From: Pycnococcus provasolii
Lineage: Eukaryota; Chlorophyta; Pseudoscourfieldiophyceae; Pseudoscourfieldiales
DNA: 64,000 nucleotides
Direction of reading: 5' to 3'
NCBI GenBank assembly: GCA_049487715.1
Contig: CP150569.1
Coordinates: 186,001-250,000 of the forward strand
Part shown: positions 33,301-42,590 of the stretch, in pieces
How positions within the stretch are numbered: the stretch's first letter is position 1
Layout of the letters: each line of letters starts with the position of its first letter
The notes under the pieces: generated by a model
What the model saw: the letters and a program-made list of their open reading frames with translations, nothing else
The model's database searches: none
Told to the model about the DNA's origin: nothing
Position numbers and translations under genes: made by a program

Positions 33301-33948
33301 GCTGGGCTGAACGCCATCGTAACGTCCGAGGCGTATCGTCACGACCCCTCGGACGTCAGCCTTCTCGAGCTCTCGTCAGGCGCGTGGGCTGGAAACGTGC
33401 TTGGCATCGACTCCGAGTCTGGGGCTGCGGGAATGATGTTGCACTCCGTTCCATTCGTGCTCGACCACGACCCGCGATCCGGCGACTTTGGACTAGGCTT
33501 CTTTGGCCACTTTGCGGAGGCGGCGAGCTACCTGCACTACGACACTGACTTGCGCACGTGGCTCTGCTACGGATGTGACATCCAGCAGGACACCGACAGT
33601 GGCGCCGTCGTTGCAGCGCCGCGCGACATGCTGCGTCGTAGGGTTTACGTCGCCTCCGTCGGCCTGTTTGTGTCGCTGCGCAATGGAAGGCTTGGCGCGA
33701 TGCGACTCGAAACGACCTCGAACGGGGATGCATCGCTTGCGTTGCAGCTCACAGGATGCGCGCCCAGCGGCAAGCACGGCGAGTCGTGCACGTCGTACAG
33801 TTTCTCCGTCAGTGCGGAGGCGCCGCATCTCGCACCAGACGGTGGATTCGACGTCGTCGGTTCGGGCGTGAAAGCGGTACGCGGAGCATGGGAAGCACCA
33901 GGGAGCGACGACAACGTACCTACTGAAGTGCGCATTGTATGGAAGTGA
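30363..33948 (+). CDS. secreted six-hairpin-glycosidase-like protein (DUF5695 type), two exons
   Basis: Exon 1 (30363-30561) encodes a signal peptide: MFSWRIIFLMAVSLTTLWFG and further hydrophobic residues up to VSA|SPLVDD; the start may instead be the ATG at 30420. The intron (30562-30697, 136 nt) begins GTAAGG and ends in a pyrimidine-rich CCTTTCCTCAG. Exon 2 (30698-33948) continues as QTLCDRIPTCVGITRNVRVK in the same phase. The lumenal part of about 1080 residues has many N-x-[ST] sites (NYTEMPK, NMTYRG, NYTSLAH), paired Cys, and a helical C-terminal half (YGSEFNFDSTGQEEVYVWLHY, VSRGSFHYRAGLNAIVTSEA) resembling six-hairpin glycosidases of the DUF5695 group. It probably acts on cell-wall or extracellular glycans; the substrate is unknown. 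The start is a choice between two ATGs. Confidence 0.75.
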
Positions 33949-34008
33949 GCGATCGTGTCGTTACAAAAAAAAAGAGTAGTAGCAATATGTAGCAGTCCCA
34001 AAGGGATT

Positions 34009-35463
34009 TCATGATTTCGTCGTAAAGGATCTCGAGCTCCACGCAATCACGTCTTCGTCTTCCTGCACAAGCTTCACGAGCTCTGTGAGCACCGCGCTCA
34101 TCGTAGGCCGCTTTTCGGGGTTGGCATGCCAGCACTTCTCGCAGAGCTCCAGCATCGATTTTGGAACGGGCTCCGGCTCGGGAGGAAGCAGGAATCCGAG
34201 GTACGGCCGCAGGAGGCTTGACATCCTACTTGGCAAGTCCGAGAGACCGCCAATCTCCTGCTTCTGTGAAGGCCTGAAGGATGCGCTGCGCACGACGCCG
34301 TGCGCGATGTCTTCCGCCATCATGTATCGGTCCTGGTAGGCGCTCCTCCACTCAAGCAGCTCCCACATGACGACGCCAAACGAGAAGACGTCGATCGCGT
34401 AGGCATCGTAGCCTCCTGCGTCGCTGTCGTCTGACGAGGCACCCGACCCGAAGAGCGCATGCGACACCGAGTCCTCCATCTGGAATACCTCAGGTGCCAT
34501 GTACTTGAATGTGCCTGTGCGCGGCGTCGTGCACTTGTTCGTCTTCTTCGCTGGCTCCACAGCAACGTCAAAGTCGCTGACAACCATGCGAGCCGTCCAC
34601 CACGCGCTCTTGCCGTCTGGTGCTGGGGGATCCCGCTTCTCCAGCGCCGCGACCGCGGGTTCAGCGGCGGCGGCGAGCTTCGCACGCTCCTCGGCATTCG
34701 GCGCGGCGGTATCCTGCAGCGTGCGCGGGTTCGGTGGCGCCGTAATGAGGAGGAGGTTGCTAGGCTTGTAGTCGCGGTGTGCAAGCCCGACGCTGTGCAT
34801 AGCCGCGGCTGCCCACGCGGTCTCCACACACCAGCGTAACCGCCGACTCTTTGGTGGCGCCTTTTCACTCATGTGTCCTGCAAGGCTGCCTCCCACGCAC
34901 CACTCCATGACGAGTTCCAGGGACGGCAAGCCCTGGCTAGCCTTCTGCTGCTCTCCACGTACCACCCCGAAGTGCGCGAGCACGTTCGGGTGCCTCAGGC
35001 TTGTCACAAGCTGTGCGACTTTGATTCGCCTTTCGAGGTACCCGTCTGATATGGGCAAAGGCTTCGTCGCGACGTCTCGCGTGGGAGCGTCGGCATCATG
35101 TGCGTTTGCTTTTCCGTTTCCCGCGACAGGTGGTGCGTCGTTATTCCCCGGTGCTTGCAGGTACATTTTCCGTGTTAGCACGCGCTTGCGCACTCTGAGG
35201 TTGGACACGCCGATGATGGTACCGTTTTGCACACCCGCCTCGAACTTCTCCTGTTTTCTCTGCAGTTCCCGTTCCTCCTTGGACGGCGGTGCTAATGAGA
35301 CCCACCAGTCCTTTGAGGCTTCGCGAGCTCGCGAGGCTGCGGCCGTGACCCGTTCTCGGTTCGCCGCCGTTGCATGTGCGTTTTGTCGAAATCCCCCTAT
35401 CGCGCCATAGTTTTGGGAACCCAAGGCCGAGGAGAGAGGGTCGGAGTCGTCGTCGCCGTACAT
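34009..35463 (-). CDS. protein kinase-like, TKL/Raf-type, with DFD in place of DFG (484 aa)
   Basis: ATG at 35463 (MYGDDDSDPLSSALGSQ). A disordered N-terminus of about 80 residues precedes the kinase fold. The N-lobe is unusual: no clear GxGxxG loop is visible, but NGTIIGVSNLRVRKRV lies near residues 80-96. Catalytic loop HRDYKPSNLLL (about residue 229) has Asp, Lys and Asn. The metal-binding motif reads SDFDVAV (about residue 294), so Gly is replaced by Asp. The activation segment GTFKYMAPEVF and the F-helix motif AIDVFSFGVVMWELL are normal, as is the late Arg motif HANPEKRPTMSAVL. The HRD-type loop and MAPE motif fit Ser/Thr kinases of the TKL group. Activity may be weak or absent because of DFD and the poor glycine loop. 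Confidence 0.8.
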   Translation of the reverse strand: MYGDDDSDPLSSALGSQNYGAIGGFRQNAHATAANRERVTAAASRAREASKDWWVSLAPPSKEERELQRKQEKFEAGVQNGTIIGVSNLRVRKRVLTRKMYLQAPGNNDAPPVAGNGKANAHDADAPTRDVATKPLPISDGYLERRIKVAQLVTSLRHPNVLAHFGVVRGEQQKASQGLPSLELVMEWCVGGSLAGHMSEKAPPKSRRLRWCVETAWAAAAMHSVGLAHRDYKPSNLLLITAPPNPRTLQDTAAPNAEERAKLAAAAEPAVAALEKRDPPAPDGKSAWWTARMVVSDFDVAVEPAKKTNKCTTPRTGTFKYMAPEVFQMEDSVSHALFGSGASSDDSDAGGYDAYAIDVFSFGVVMWELLEWRSAYQDRYMMAEDIAHGVVRSASFRPSQKQEIGGLSDLPSRMSSLLRPYLGFLLPPEPEPVPKSMLELCEKCWHANPEKRPTMSAVLTELVKLVQEDEDVIAWSSRSFTTKS

Positions 35464-36117
35464 ACCTTAAGTATACTTGATCTGATCTGATCTGGAGAGG
35501 AAAGAAATATGTACCTTAAGTGTAGTGTAAGCTGGTAGAATGAAAAATAAGCGAAGGAGCGGCGCCGGAGAGAAGAACAGGGCAGGGCAAAGGCGCGGCT
35601 TTTGACGTACCTTTACAGTCCTTCCTAAGGTTAACCCTAAAAAGAACACTCCTGAAAAGGCTTAAGCGGCTTAAGAGTCGTTCTGGCGGAAGAGCTTCAG
35701 AGGGGAAGGAAATAACAGAACAGAACACGTGTGCAATACAGTTCGAACGGAAATATCCTAAGCCTTAAGGTAGTCTACATAGACTGTCCTCTTCTGAAAC
35801 CTGGAAGCTCTTGCATGTGTAAGACGACCCATTTTTGGAACGGCTGAACGTTGTTACGTTGGGTTCCAAGGGGGACCCGTGACCATCCCTCCTCTCAGCT
35901 CCAAGGCGCTCCAACTTCCAAGGTGGTCCTGAGCTCCTACCTTAGGCGCTCAGAGACCCTCTCCGACCCACTCCAGCGCCTCATACCTTTAGCGGAGATT
36001 TAGGTCGGAGGATGAGGCGCCTCATAACGGAGAGTTTAGGTCGGAGGATGAGGCGCCTCATAACGGAGAGTTTGGTCGGAGGATGAGGCGCCTCATAACG
36101 GAGATTTTGGTCGGAGG
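35464..36117. other. divergent intergenic region (654 bp) with tandem palindromic repeats
   Basis: Upstream of the kinase (minus) is GGTTAACCCTAAA at 35629-35641. The right half holds the 35-bp tandem repeat described separately. No gene seen. Confidence 0.5.
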
Positions 36118-36151
36118 ATGAGGCGCCTCATAACGGAGAGTTTGGTCGAAG
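35993..36151. repeat. 35-36 bp tandem repeat, four full copies plus a partial, each with a 10-bp palindrome
   Basis: Each unit runs CGGAGA-TTT-GGTCGGAGGATGAGGCG... and contains the palindrome GAGGCGCCTC. Copies differ by one or two bases. The array overlaps the first in-frame ATG of the following WD40 gene. Confidence 0.9.
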
Positions 36152-39100
36152 AAAGAATGGAACATCCCCCCTTTTTTCTTTTCGCGGCCATCTTCGTCAT
36201 CCTCATCATTTTTCGCATCCCCCTCGTCGACGCATCAATCATGTCGCCTCCACCTCCTCCACCTCGTGCAAGTGCAAGTGCAAGTGCAAGTGCAAGTGCT
36301 TTGTTAGGAGGTGGTGGTGGTGGTGAGAACTCGAACTCACGGAATAGTAGTACTCCGGCTATGGCTCCTCCTCCGTCGTCGTCGTCGTCGTCGGCCGGGC
36401 CGCCTGCTCCTGCCCCCCTTCGTGCGGGTTTTCACCTCGTCGGCACGTACGGACAACACAAGTCAGCTGTACGACACCTCGTGCACTCCCAACATACGGG
36501 CATATTCGCGTCCATGGATGATAGGTGCGTGAAGTGCTTTCGCATGACGCCAGAAAACCAGAAAGAGGCGGCGGAGGCGGCGGAGGCAAGGGCACAAAAT
36601 ATTACACGTGCGGCAAAACCAGCGAAGTACACTTCCGTGCACGTCGACACGCGATACTTCCCGTCCAAGGAGGCGAACCGTGGGCCTATGCCGTGCTACC
36701 TCACAAGCCTCTGCTACTGCGAACTGCACGGACTCTACTTTGCAGCTGCCGCCGACGGCGCACTCAAGGTGTACGACGAGAAGATGGATATCGTGTCCAC
36801 CGTTTCGTGGAAGCTTGACGCCGTGCTCACCATCGCATTCGACAACAAGAGAGACAGGCTCGTCACAGCCGGAGCGAGTGGAGTCGACTGCTGGAGCTGC
36901 ATAGGCGAAACACCTCCTCTCCTCGACGACGACCCGGACGCCGCCATCAGGCGCGACCGATGGCTGAGAAGCTTTCAAGGTGTCAGCTGGAGGTATGGGA
37001 AGTTCGCAGAACTTAGGCGCGAGCACCACCTGCACCTACCCGGCGTGAAGCGCGACGGAAAGTGGTGCGACACAATACACCTCCCAAAAAACGGCGACTG
37101 GGTGTTCGCCGCCGTTCGCTCGGATGTGTACGTGTTCGACCTCGACACGGGCAACATGCTCCACACATTCGCCGACCTGCACACGTCGTCTATCACCTGC
37201 ATCGCCTGGAAGCACGATGTGGGCATGATGCTCACCGGCTCGATGGCCGGCGAGGCCAAGGCGTGGCGCCTTGCGCTCACGTCGTCGCGACGCGATCCGA
37301 GCAAACCGCTCGACATGAGCCATGCCACATGGAATCTGGTTCATGCCGGCGACATTGGCAAGTACAGCGCGCCGCTCGCCGCGGTCACGCTGCACCCGGG
37401 CGAGAAGGACGTCTACACCGTGAGTCGCGATGGCTCGATCGAGCTGTGGGACCTTGCCACGTGCACGAGCACCTACCGCATGAAGCTCGGAACGAAGGGC
37501 GAGGACAGCAACCTGCCGAGAGGTGCGAAGCAGCACCTTGCCGAGGTGTCGTGCTTCCTGCCCATGAACGGCCCGTTCTCCCTCGTGGCATTCGGCACAG
37601 ACGTTCTGTGCCTGAGACTCGTGCGACTGAGTCGCAAGCTCGCGCTGTTCAGCTCGCCCATCACTCGCATGTCTGACACATCCGGAGGACGAGAGAACAG
37701 CGAAGGCAAGCTCGTTCACGGCGACGTCGTGAGGCTCGAGCACGAGGATGGCACCTTGCGACTCGTCTCGTCGAGCGGCGACGTCATCAGCACAATGGGC
37801 CCGCAGCCGTCGACGCGAAGCCTGCTGGATACGAGCTTAGACGAGATTACGGGCGACGTGTACGCGCGCCTCACCGATTACTCCGTGCACATCTGGAGCA
37901 CGCGCACGCCCGACAATACGCGCTACCTGGAGCGCGGTGAGCATCTTGCACACTGGATATCGGCGAGCACGGTGATGCGCCCCGTGGCTTTTGCAACGTA
38001 CCGCGCGCCGGAGCCAGCATTCTTGGACCGGTCGATGTCGCGGCTTAGCACCGCGAGCGGTGGTTTCAGCTCGCCAGGTGAAACCTGGGGTCGTAGCCCA
38101 AGTCCCACGACCCCGCAGCCATCGTCGCCACCGTCGAAGATGTTATCGCCGTCGCCAACGCAGATGTCGTCGCCTGAGGATAATGCCGGTGACGATAACA
38201 GCTTCGAAGAGGACGACGACACGGCAACACTGGTTCTAGCATCCGGTTCTTCGACGGGCGACATGTACATCTTCGATGCGCACGATCCGCTGCACAACGT
38301 CGTCAGGCGCGTGCAGTGTCATCGCAACACGCCCATTCTCTTCGTTGCTGGCGTCCCCGAGCTCGGTCTCGTCGTGACTGCCTGCGAGAGCGAGGTGCGA
38401 AGCTGGGACTGGGGCACATTTCAGCTTCGCATGCGATGCGCGCTGCATGAGCCATTTTCCCGAGGTGCGATACTCGCCGTTTCACCGGGCAGCCTTCCCA
38501 ACGTCCAAGCTTCGTCTCACCACACATTTGGACGCAAGCGCGCATCTGGAGGCGCCATGAATGCGCAGCTCGTCCTGGGCGGAACGCGTGGGTCCGTGCG
38601 TACCATTGACCTTCGCATGGGCCAGGTGTCGCCGACGAGCTGTTCGCTGGATGGCAACCGCCGGGCATTCTTCTCCTCCGCGCTGCCCGGCGACCACCTC
38701 GGACCGGTGGTGGCGCTGGCGGTGTCGCCTCGCCTGTTTCGCTTCGCCTCTGCGGGAGCTGATGGCACGGTTAGCGTTTTTGACGGCGAGCGCAATCTGC
38801 TGCGCTCGCTCACGCTTGCGGAGCCTGCAAGGTGCGTGGCATTCTCGCCGCAGCACAACGGCGACGTGTTCGTGTCCTTGGGAGGCTCGCTGGAAGTCGT
38901 GCCACACTGGACATTCCAGGATGCGTCATCTCTCCTTGGCTTTGCTCCCGAGGCTGAGGATATCGCGTCGCAGTTGGAGCGCGTCGACAAGGAAAGCTTC
39001 GTCGAGGCTCGCGGATCGGTGTCGGAAATGCTTCCATGGGGCGGTTCCCTTGCCCGCGCGAAAGAGCAGAACAAAATCAACGCGCTGTCGCCACTGCGTG

Positions 39101-39537
39101 ATGCCGATGCGGTGAACGAAGCTGAGGAGCGTGCGGTTGCACCCTCGCGCCCATGGCAACCAAATCGCCCATACGAGAGTGGCAGTGTGCCGCTCGAGGA
39201 CATTCCGGGTATTGACATTGAGCCCGAGCTGCTTCCTGACATTTCCGCGCTCGATTTGTGGAAGCGGGTGGGCGAAGAGCAGAAGAAGGCTGCGAAGAAG
39301 CGCGCGAAGGAGGATCGTCGAAAAAGGCGCGTCGAGCGCAAGCAAAAAAGTTGGGTGCCCACGGAGGTGGCGCTGCGACGCTCGTCCATTCCTACGATCC
39401 GCGAGGCGATTCAAGAGTACACCGGCGAGCAAAGTTTAGTTGTGAGGAGTGCGACATCCCTTGGCGTGCTGGAGTCGAAGAAGAAGAAGAATGGTGGTGG
39501 TGGTGGTGGTGGTGGTGGTGGACTACCTCAATTGTAA
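36118..39537 (+). CDS. large WD40-repeat protein (up to 1139 aa)
   Basis: The frame begins with ATG 36118 inside a tandem repeat. Two later ATGs are better starts: 36157 (MEHPPFFLFAAIFVILII, giving a signal-anchor-like hydrophobic N-terminus) and 36241 (MSPPPPPPRASAS, giving a cytosolic protein). WD40-type blades are spread over about residues 100-940: HTSSITCIAWKHDVGMMLTG, DVYTVSRDGSIELWDLATCT, GPVVALAVSPRLFRFASAGA, GTVSVFDGERNLLRSLTLAE. A Ser/Pro-rich insert lies near 650-700. The C-terminus has a short acidic motif (PGIDIEPELLPDISALDLW), a Lys/Arg helix and a final Gly run. Two propellers seem likely. No family name is recognised; a scaffold role is inferred from the fold. Confidence 0.8.
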   Translation: MRRLITESLVEERMEHPPFFLFAAIFVILIIFRIPLVDASIMSPPPPPPRASASASASASALLGGGGGGENSNSRNSSTPAMAPPPSSSSSSAGPPAPAPLRAGFHLVGTYGQHKSAVRHLVHSQHTGIFASMDDRCVKCFRMTPENQKEAAEAAEARAQNITRAAKPAKYTSVHVDTRYFPSKEANRGPMPCYLTSLCYCELHGLYFAAAADGALKVYDEKMDIVSTVSWKLDAVLTIAFDNKRDRLVTAGASGVDCWSCIGETPPLLDDDPDAAIRRDRWLRSFQGVSWRYGKFAELRREHHLHLPGVKRDGKWCDTIHLPKNGDWVFAAVRSDVYVFDLDTGNMLHTFADLHTSSITCIAWKHDVGMMLTGSMAGEAKAWRLALTSSRRDPSKPLDMSHATWNLVHAGDIGKYSAPLAAVTLHPGEKDVYTVSRDGSIELWDLATCTSTYRMKLGTKGEDSNLPRGAKQHLAEVSCFLPMNGPFSLVAFGTDVLCLRLVRLSRKLALFSSPITRMSDTSGGRENSEGKLVHGDVVRLEHEDGTLRLVSSSGDVISTMGPQPSTRSLLDTSLDEITGDVYARLTDYSVHIWSTRTPDNTRYLERGEHLAHWISASTVMRPVAFATYRAPEPAFLDRSMSRLSTASGGFSSPGETWGRSPSPTTPQPSSPPSKMLSPSPTQMSSPEDNAGDDNSFEEDDDTATLVLASGSSTGDMYIFDAHDPLHNVVRRVQCHRNTPILFVAGVPELGLVVTACESEVRSWDWGTFQLRMRCALHEPFSRGAILAVSPGSLPNVQASSHHTFGRKRASGGAMNAQLVLGGTRGSVRTIDLRMGQVSPTSCSLDGNRRAFFSSALPGDHLGPVVALAVSPRLFRFASAGADGTVSVFDGERNLLRSLTLAEPARCVAFSPQHNGDVFVSLGGSLEVVPHWTFQDASSLLGFAPEAEDIASQLERVDKESFVEARGSVSEMLPWGGSLARAKEQNKINALSPLRDADAVNEAEERAVAPSRPWQPNRPYESGSVPLEDIPGIDIEPELLPDISALDLWKRVGEEQKKAAKKRAKEDRRKRRVERKQKSWVPTEVALRRSSIPTIREAIQEYTGEQSLVVRSATSLGVLESKKKKNGGGGGGGGGGLPQL

Positions 39538-39568
39538 TTCATTTTGTAATTTTTATTATGTCATAACA

Positions 39569-40591
39569 TCAGCTGGATCGCATGCGCGCATCTAGCGTAT
39601 TCTTGAGGAGCATAGCAATCGTCATCGGCCCAACTCCTCCCGGAACGGGCGTGATGGCGCCAGCCACCTCCTTCGCCTCGTCGAATGCAACGTCGCCGAC
39701 GAGCCGATAGCCACGCTTCTTCGTGGGGTCGTCTTTCGCGTTGATGCCGACGTCAATGACCGCCGCTCCAGGTTTAATCCAGTCGCCGCGCACCATCTCA
39801 GGCACGCCGCACGCCGCGACGACGATGTCTGCGTTTGCGCAGACAGCCTTGGCATCAGGCGTCTGCGAGTGCACGACGGTGACGGTGGCTCCTGCATTCT
39901 GCAGCAGCATGGCGGTTGGCGTTCCGACGATATTGCTTCGTCCAACAACGGCGGCGACCTTCCCTCGTATGGGAACGTCGTAGCGCTGCAGCAGCTCGAG
40001 GCATCCGGCGGCGGTACACGGCACGAACAGAGGTTCCGTTCCCCTTGTAGCGAGCATGCCCAGGTTGAGCGGGTCGAAGCCGTCGACATCCTTTTCGATG
40101 GGAACGGCGGAGAGCACTGCGCGTTCGTCCATGCCATCGGGGAGTGGAAGCTGCACGAGTATGCCGTCGACGTTCGGGTCATCGGCGAACGCCTTGACTG
40201 CGTCAATGACTTGCTGTTGCGTCGCCGTGTCTGGCAAGTCGGTTCCGAACGAGACGATGCCCGCCTCTTCACACGCGAGTTTTTTGTTTCGCACGTACGT
40301 CGCGGAGTCCTTACGTTCTCCCACGAGAACAACCGCTAATCCCGGTGGTCGAAGTCCCTTGGATGTCAGTGCAGAGACAGCTAAAGCAACTTCTTGCCGA
40401 ATTTGACCAGCTGTTAATTTGCCATCAATGATGGATGCGGCTCCTGATGATGACGCTCGAATCCTTGTCGCATTTCGCCTATGAAGGAGACATGGACGCT
40501 GAAGCTGAACACCACCATGAACACGAGGAGGAGCACGAGCACGAGCGTGAAGTTGAAGCTGGTGGTGGTGAAACTGGATTGAAGGTGCCAT
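39569..40591 (-). CDS. folD: bifunctional methylenetetrahydrofolate dehydrogenase/cyclohydrolase, probably plastid (340 aa)
   Basis: Interconverts 5,10-methylene-, methenyl- and 10-formyl-tetrahydrofolate in one-carbon metabolism. ATG at 40591 (MAPSIQFHHHQLQLHARARA) begins a leader of about 55 His/Arg/Ala-rich residues, probably a transit peptide. The enzyme core starts at IIDGKLTAGQIRQEV. Family motifs are all present: the catalytic YVRNKKLACEEAGI with its Lys, VDGILVQLPLPDGMDE, VDGFDPLNLGML, the cofactor-binding GRSNIVGTPTAMLLQ, and the C-terminal PVPGGVGPMTIAMLL. Length without the leader is normal. The upstream frame to 40675 lacks a better start. It is divergent from HSBP1, with telomere-like repeats in the spacer. 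Confidence 0.95.
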   Translation of the reverse strand: MAPSIQFHHHQLQLHARARAPPRVHGGVQLQRPCLLHRRNATRIRASSSGAASIIDGKLTAGQIRQEVALAVSALTSKGLRPPGLAVVLVGERKDSATYVRNKKLACEEAGIVSFGTDLPDTATQQQVIDAVKAFADDPNVDGILVQLPLPDGMDERAVLSAVPIEKDVDGFDPLNLGMLATRGTEPLFVPCTAAGCLELLQRYDVPIRGKVAAVVGRSNIVGTPTAMLLQNAGATVTVVHSQTPDAKAVCANADIVVAACGVPEMVRGDWIKPGAAVIDVGINAKDDPTKKRGYRLVGDVAFDEAKEVAGAITPVPGGVGPMTIAMLLKNTLDARMRSS

Positions 40592-41112
40592 ATGTAGTAC
40601 TATAAAGTATTCGAACCAAACAAAACTTCCTTTAAGAAGGAAGGGCAGAAAAAGAACCGAACCTTTAGAGTGCACGGTGTGATTTCAAACTACTACCAAT
40701 AAGGAATATGCGCCGCCGCCGCCGCCAAACTTCAGCGGAAGTTCCACGGGGGAGGCGGGAGAACAAGACCCTAACGTAACGTAACCCTAGATGTAACCCT
40801 AGATGTAACCCTAACCCTAACTTCTACCAGGCTACCAGGGAGAAACCCTAACGGGACCCTAAGGGAGTTCTTAGTCTTACCTTAGAACTTCCTCTTTAGA
40901 CCAACTCCTAACCTTAAGTACTACGGTAGGAGCCGGGGTTTGGGTTAGGGTTTGGATTCTTCTGTTAGGGTTAGGGTTAGGGTTCGTTGTTAGGGTTCGT
41001 TGTTAGGGTTCGTTGTTAGGGTTCGTTGACCTCCTCGACGTGGTGTCGTCTTTTCCCGCGGGACCCCACGCTCCCCCCCCCACACACACACATTCGTTTT
41101 CCTCGCTTCATC
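40592..41112. other. divergent promoter region of folD and HSBP1 (521 bp)
   Basis: It contains two telomere-like clusters: GTAACCCTAGAT units and CCCTAACCCTAA at 40781-40821, and TTAGGG/GTTAGGGTTCGTT units at 40939-41027. A GCC run lies at 40710-40726. No gene seen. Confidence 0.6.
40939..41027 (+). repeat. TTAGGG and TTAGGGTTCGTTG repeats upstream of HSBP1
   Basis: Three to four TTAGGG units followed by four copies of a longer variant, TTAGGGTTCGTTG, ending 85 bases before the HSBP1 ATG. Confidence 0.85.
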
Positions 41113-41649
41113 ATGGCGGACGCATCTCTTGAAGTGGGAGAAGCTGCAGGTGGTGCGGATGCCGAGCCGCAGAATACCGCTGACCTTACCGCTTTTGTAC
41201 GTGTGTTGTGTTGCTTTGATGTTGCTTTGACTCTTCTTCTTCATTTGGGTTTTTCACTTTTTTGTGTCTTCTTGGTTTACTTTGTGTCTTGTGTTTCTTT
41301 TTTGTGGTGGGTTTTGTACTTTTTTTGTTGACTTTTGGTGACTTTGGTTTAGATTTACCAACTCACACCACCATGTTATGTTGGGTTATTCTTTCTACAG
41401 ATCACAAACCTGCTCCAGCAGATGCAAAGCCGGTTCCAGCAAATGTCAGACTCGATTATTGGGCGGATCGACGAAATGGGAACGCGTATCGACGAACTCG
41501 AGGTAAAAGCTTGAAACGAACAGCTCAATACAACAAAAGGTTTTCGGCGGATGTGCTCACACCTTCACAAAACCTCCCCACACCTTTCACAATAACAACA
41601 GAAAAGCATCGGAGACCTCATTCAGCAGTCTGGTGTGGACGAGAAGTGA
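41113..41649 (+). CDS. HSBP1: heat shock factor-binding protein 1, three exons (77 aa)
   Basis: Small coiled-coil protein that in animals and plants binds the trimer-forming region of heat shock factor and damps its activity. Exon 1 (41113-41196) encodes [20 protein letters not shown] and NTADLTAF. Intron 1 (41197-41400) is GTACGT...CTACAG. Exon 2 (41401-41502) encodes the conserved core: [34 protein letters not shown]. Intron 2 (41503-41601) is GTAAAA...CAACAG. Exon 3 (41602-41649) encodes [15 protein letters not shown] and the TGA stop. All joins are in phase 0. The heptad core matches the HSBP1 family (LLQQMQxxFQxMSDxIIGRIDxM). The exons are too short to stand out as ORFs. Confidence 0.93.
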
Positions 41650-41716
41650 CAGTGTTAACTAACTTGGTAAACTCCTTTCGGGTCTTTTTGAAATACAAAA
41701 TGTACACAGTTGTGGT

Positions 41717-42274
41717 TCACGCATCCAGACGGTTCGCAAGTTTCTGCGCGGCGGCTAGAGCCATATCAAGACGCGACCTCAGCCGTGCAACCTCCACGGT
41801 GAGGCTGTCCACAGACTCCAGCCGTGCGCCCGCGGTGTCCAGCGTTCGCGTTAGCACGTCGACGCGCGACGACGTCGACGCCGCGAGCTTGTTCGCCGCG
41901 GTGATACGCTGTTGTGCATCCTCCTGCGCCGCCTTCGCACCAGACAGGTACGTCCTCGCGCTCGCGGAGAAGCCGTTGAACGCAGACCCGCACGTCTCTC
42001 TTGACAGGCGCGGCGGCGCACGCACTTCAGGGGAACCTGCACCAGACCCAGGGTGTAAAATCGGCGTGTGCGGCGTGAGCGCAGACAGCTCGGTGATGAG
42101 CTCCGTCGGCTCCGGAGAAATCTTCCCTACACGTCTTGGCGCATTGTGGCCACCACCACCACCACCACCACCATGGAGTGATAAAGGTGAGGGGGACACC
42201 GTGACGATTCCACCGACATTACCACCGACGGTGGAGTCACCAGAGTCACTAACATCAGACTGCGACGCGCCCAT
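41717..42274 (-). CDS. uncharacterised protein with C-terminal coiled coil (185 aa)
   Basis: ATG at 42274 (MGASQSDVSDSGDSTVGGNV); the open frame continues upstream only through telomere-like DNA, so that part is excluded. MGASQS could be an N-myristoylation site (Gly2, Ser6). A Gly run lies near residues 40-46. The C-terminal 85 residues (SAFNGFSASARTYLSGAKAA ... QQRITAANKLAASTSSRVDV ... LTVEVARLRSRLDMALAAAQ) form a continuous amphipathic helix resembling small subunits of vesicle-tethering or BLOC/BORC-like complexes; that likeness is weak. It is tail to tail with HSBP1, 67 bases apart. Confidence 0.6.
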   Translation of the reverse strand: MGASQSDVSDSGDSTVGGNVGGIVTVSPSPLSLHGGGGGGGGHNAPRRVGKISPEPTELITELSALTPHTPILHPGSGAGSPEVRAPPRLSRETCGSAFNGFSASARTYLSGAKAAQEDAQQRITAANKLAASTSSRVDVLTRTLDTAGARLESVDSLTVEVARLRSRLDMALAAAQKLANRLDA

Positions 42275-42361
42275 GACGCACTTTGAGAAAAAAACAACAC
42301 GGGATTCAAGAACAACAAACAACACGGGAAGAAGAAGAAGAAAAAAGAAAAACGGAAAACG

Positions 42362-42402
42362 ACCTAACCCTAACCCTAACCCTAACCCTAACCCTAAACC
42401 CG
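42362..42402 (-). repeat. interstitial CCCTAA array
   Basis: Five CCCTAA units followed by degenerate AACCCGAACCCGAA. It begins 88 bases upstream of the start of the minus-strand coiled-coil gene, and its other side abuts the RCC1 fragment. Confidence 0.9.
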
Positions 42403-42421
42403 AACCCGAACGCGCCTTTGG

Positions 42422-42550
42422 TGTCACATTCACTCGCGCTTCGACGCGACGGTCGGCAACGCGTGCTGGGGACGCAACGACGACGGCCAGGCGCCTCCCG
42501 ACGGCGTTGCTGGTCCATTCAAGATGCCAGAGTTGTCACTGACACGTGTA
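42422..42550 (+). pseudogene. RCC1-repeat gene fragment (C-terminal end)
   Basis: In one frame the DNA reads HSRFDATVGNACWGRNDDGQ followed by APPDGVAGPFKMPEL, which matches the last blade and C-terminus of the RCC1-type gene at 54122-55099 (CWGRNDDGQAPPNGVAGPFK). Only this 3' end is present, joined directly to the telomere-like array. There is no start codon and no other blade. Confidence 0.75.
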
Positions 42551-42590
42551 AGGACGTACAAATTAAAAAAAAAAACAATACAATTTACAA

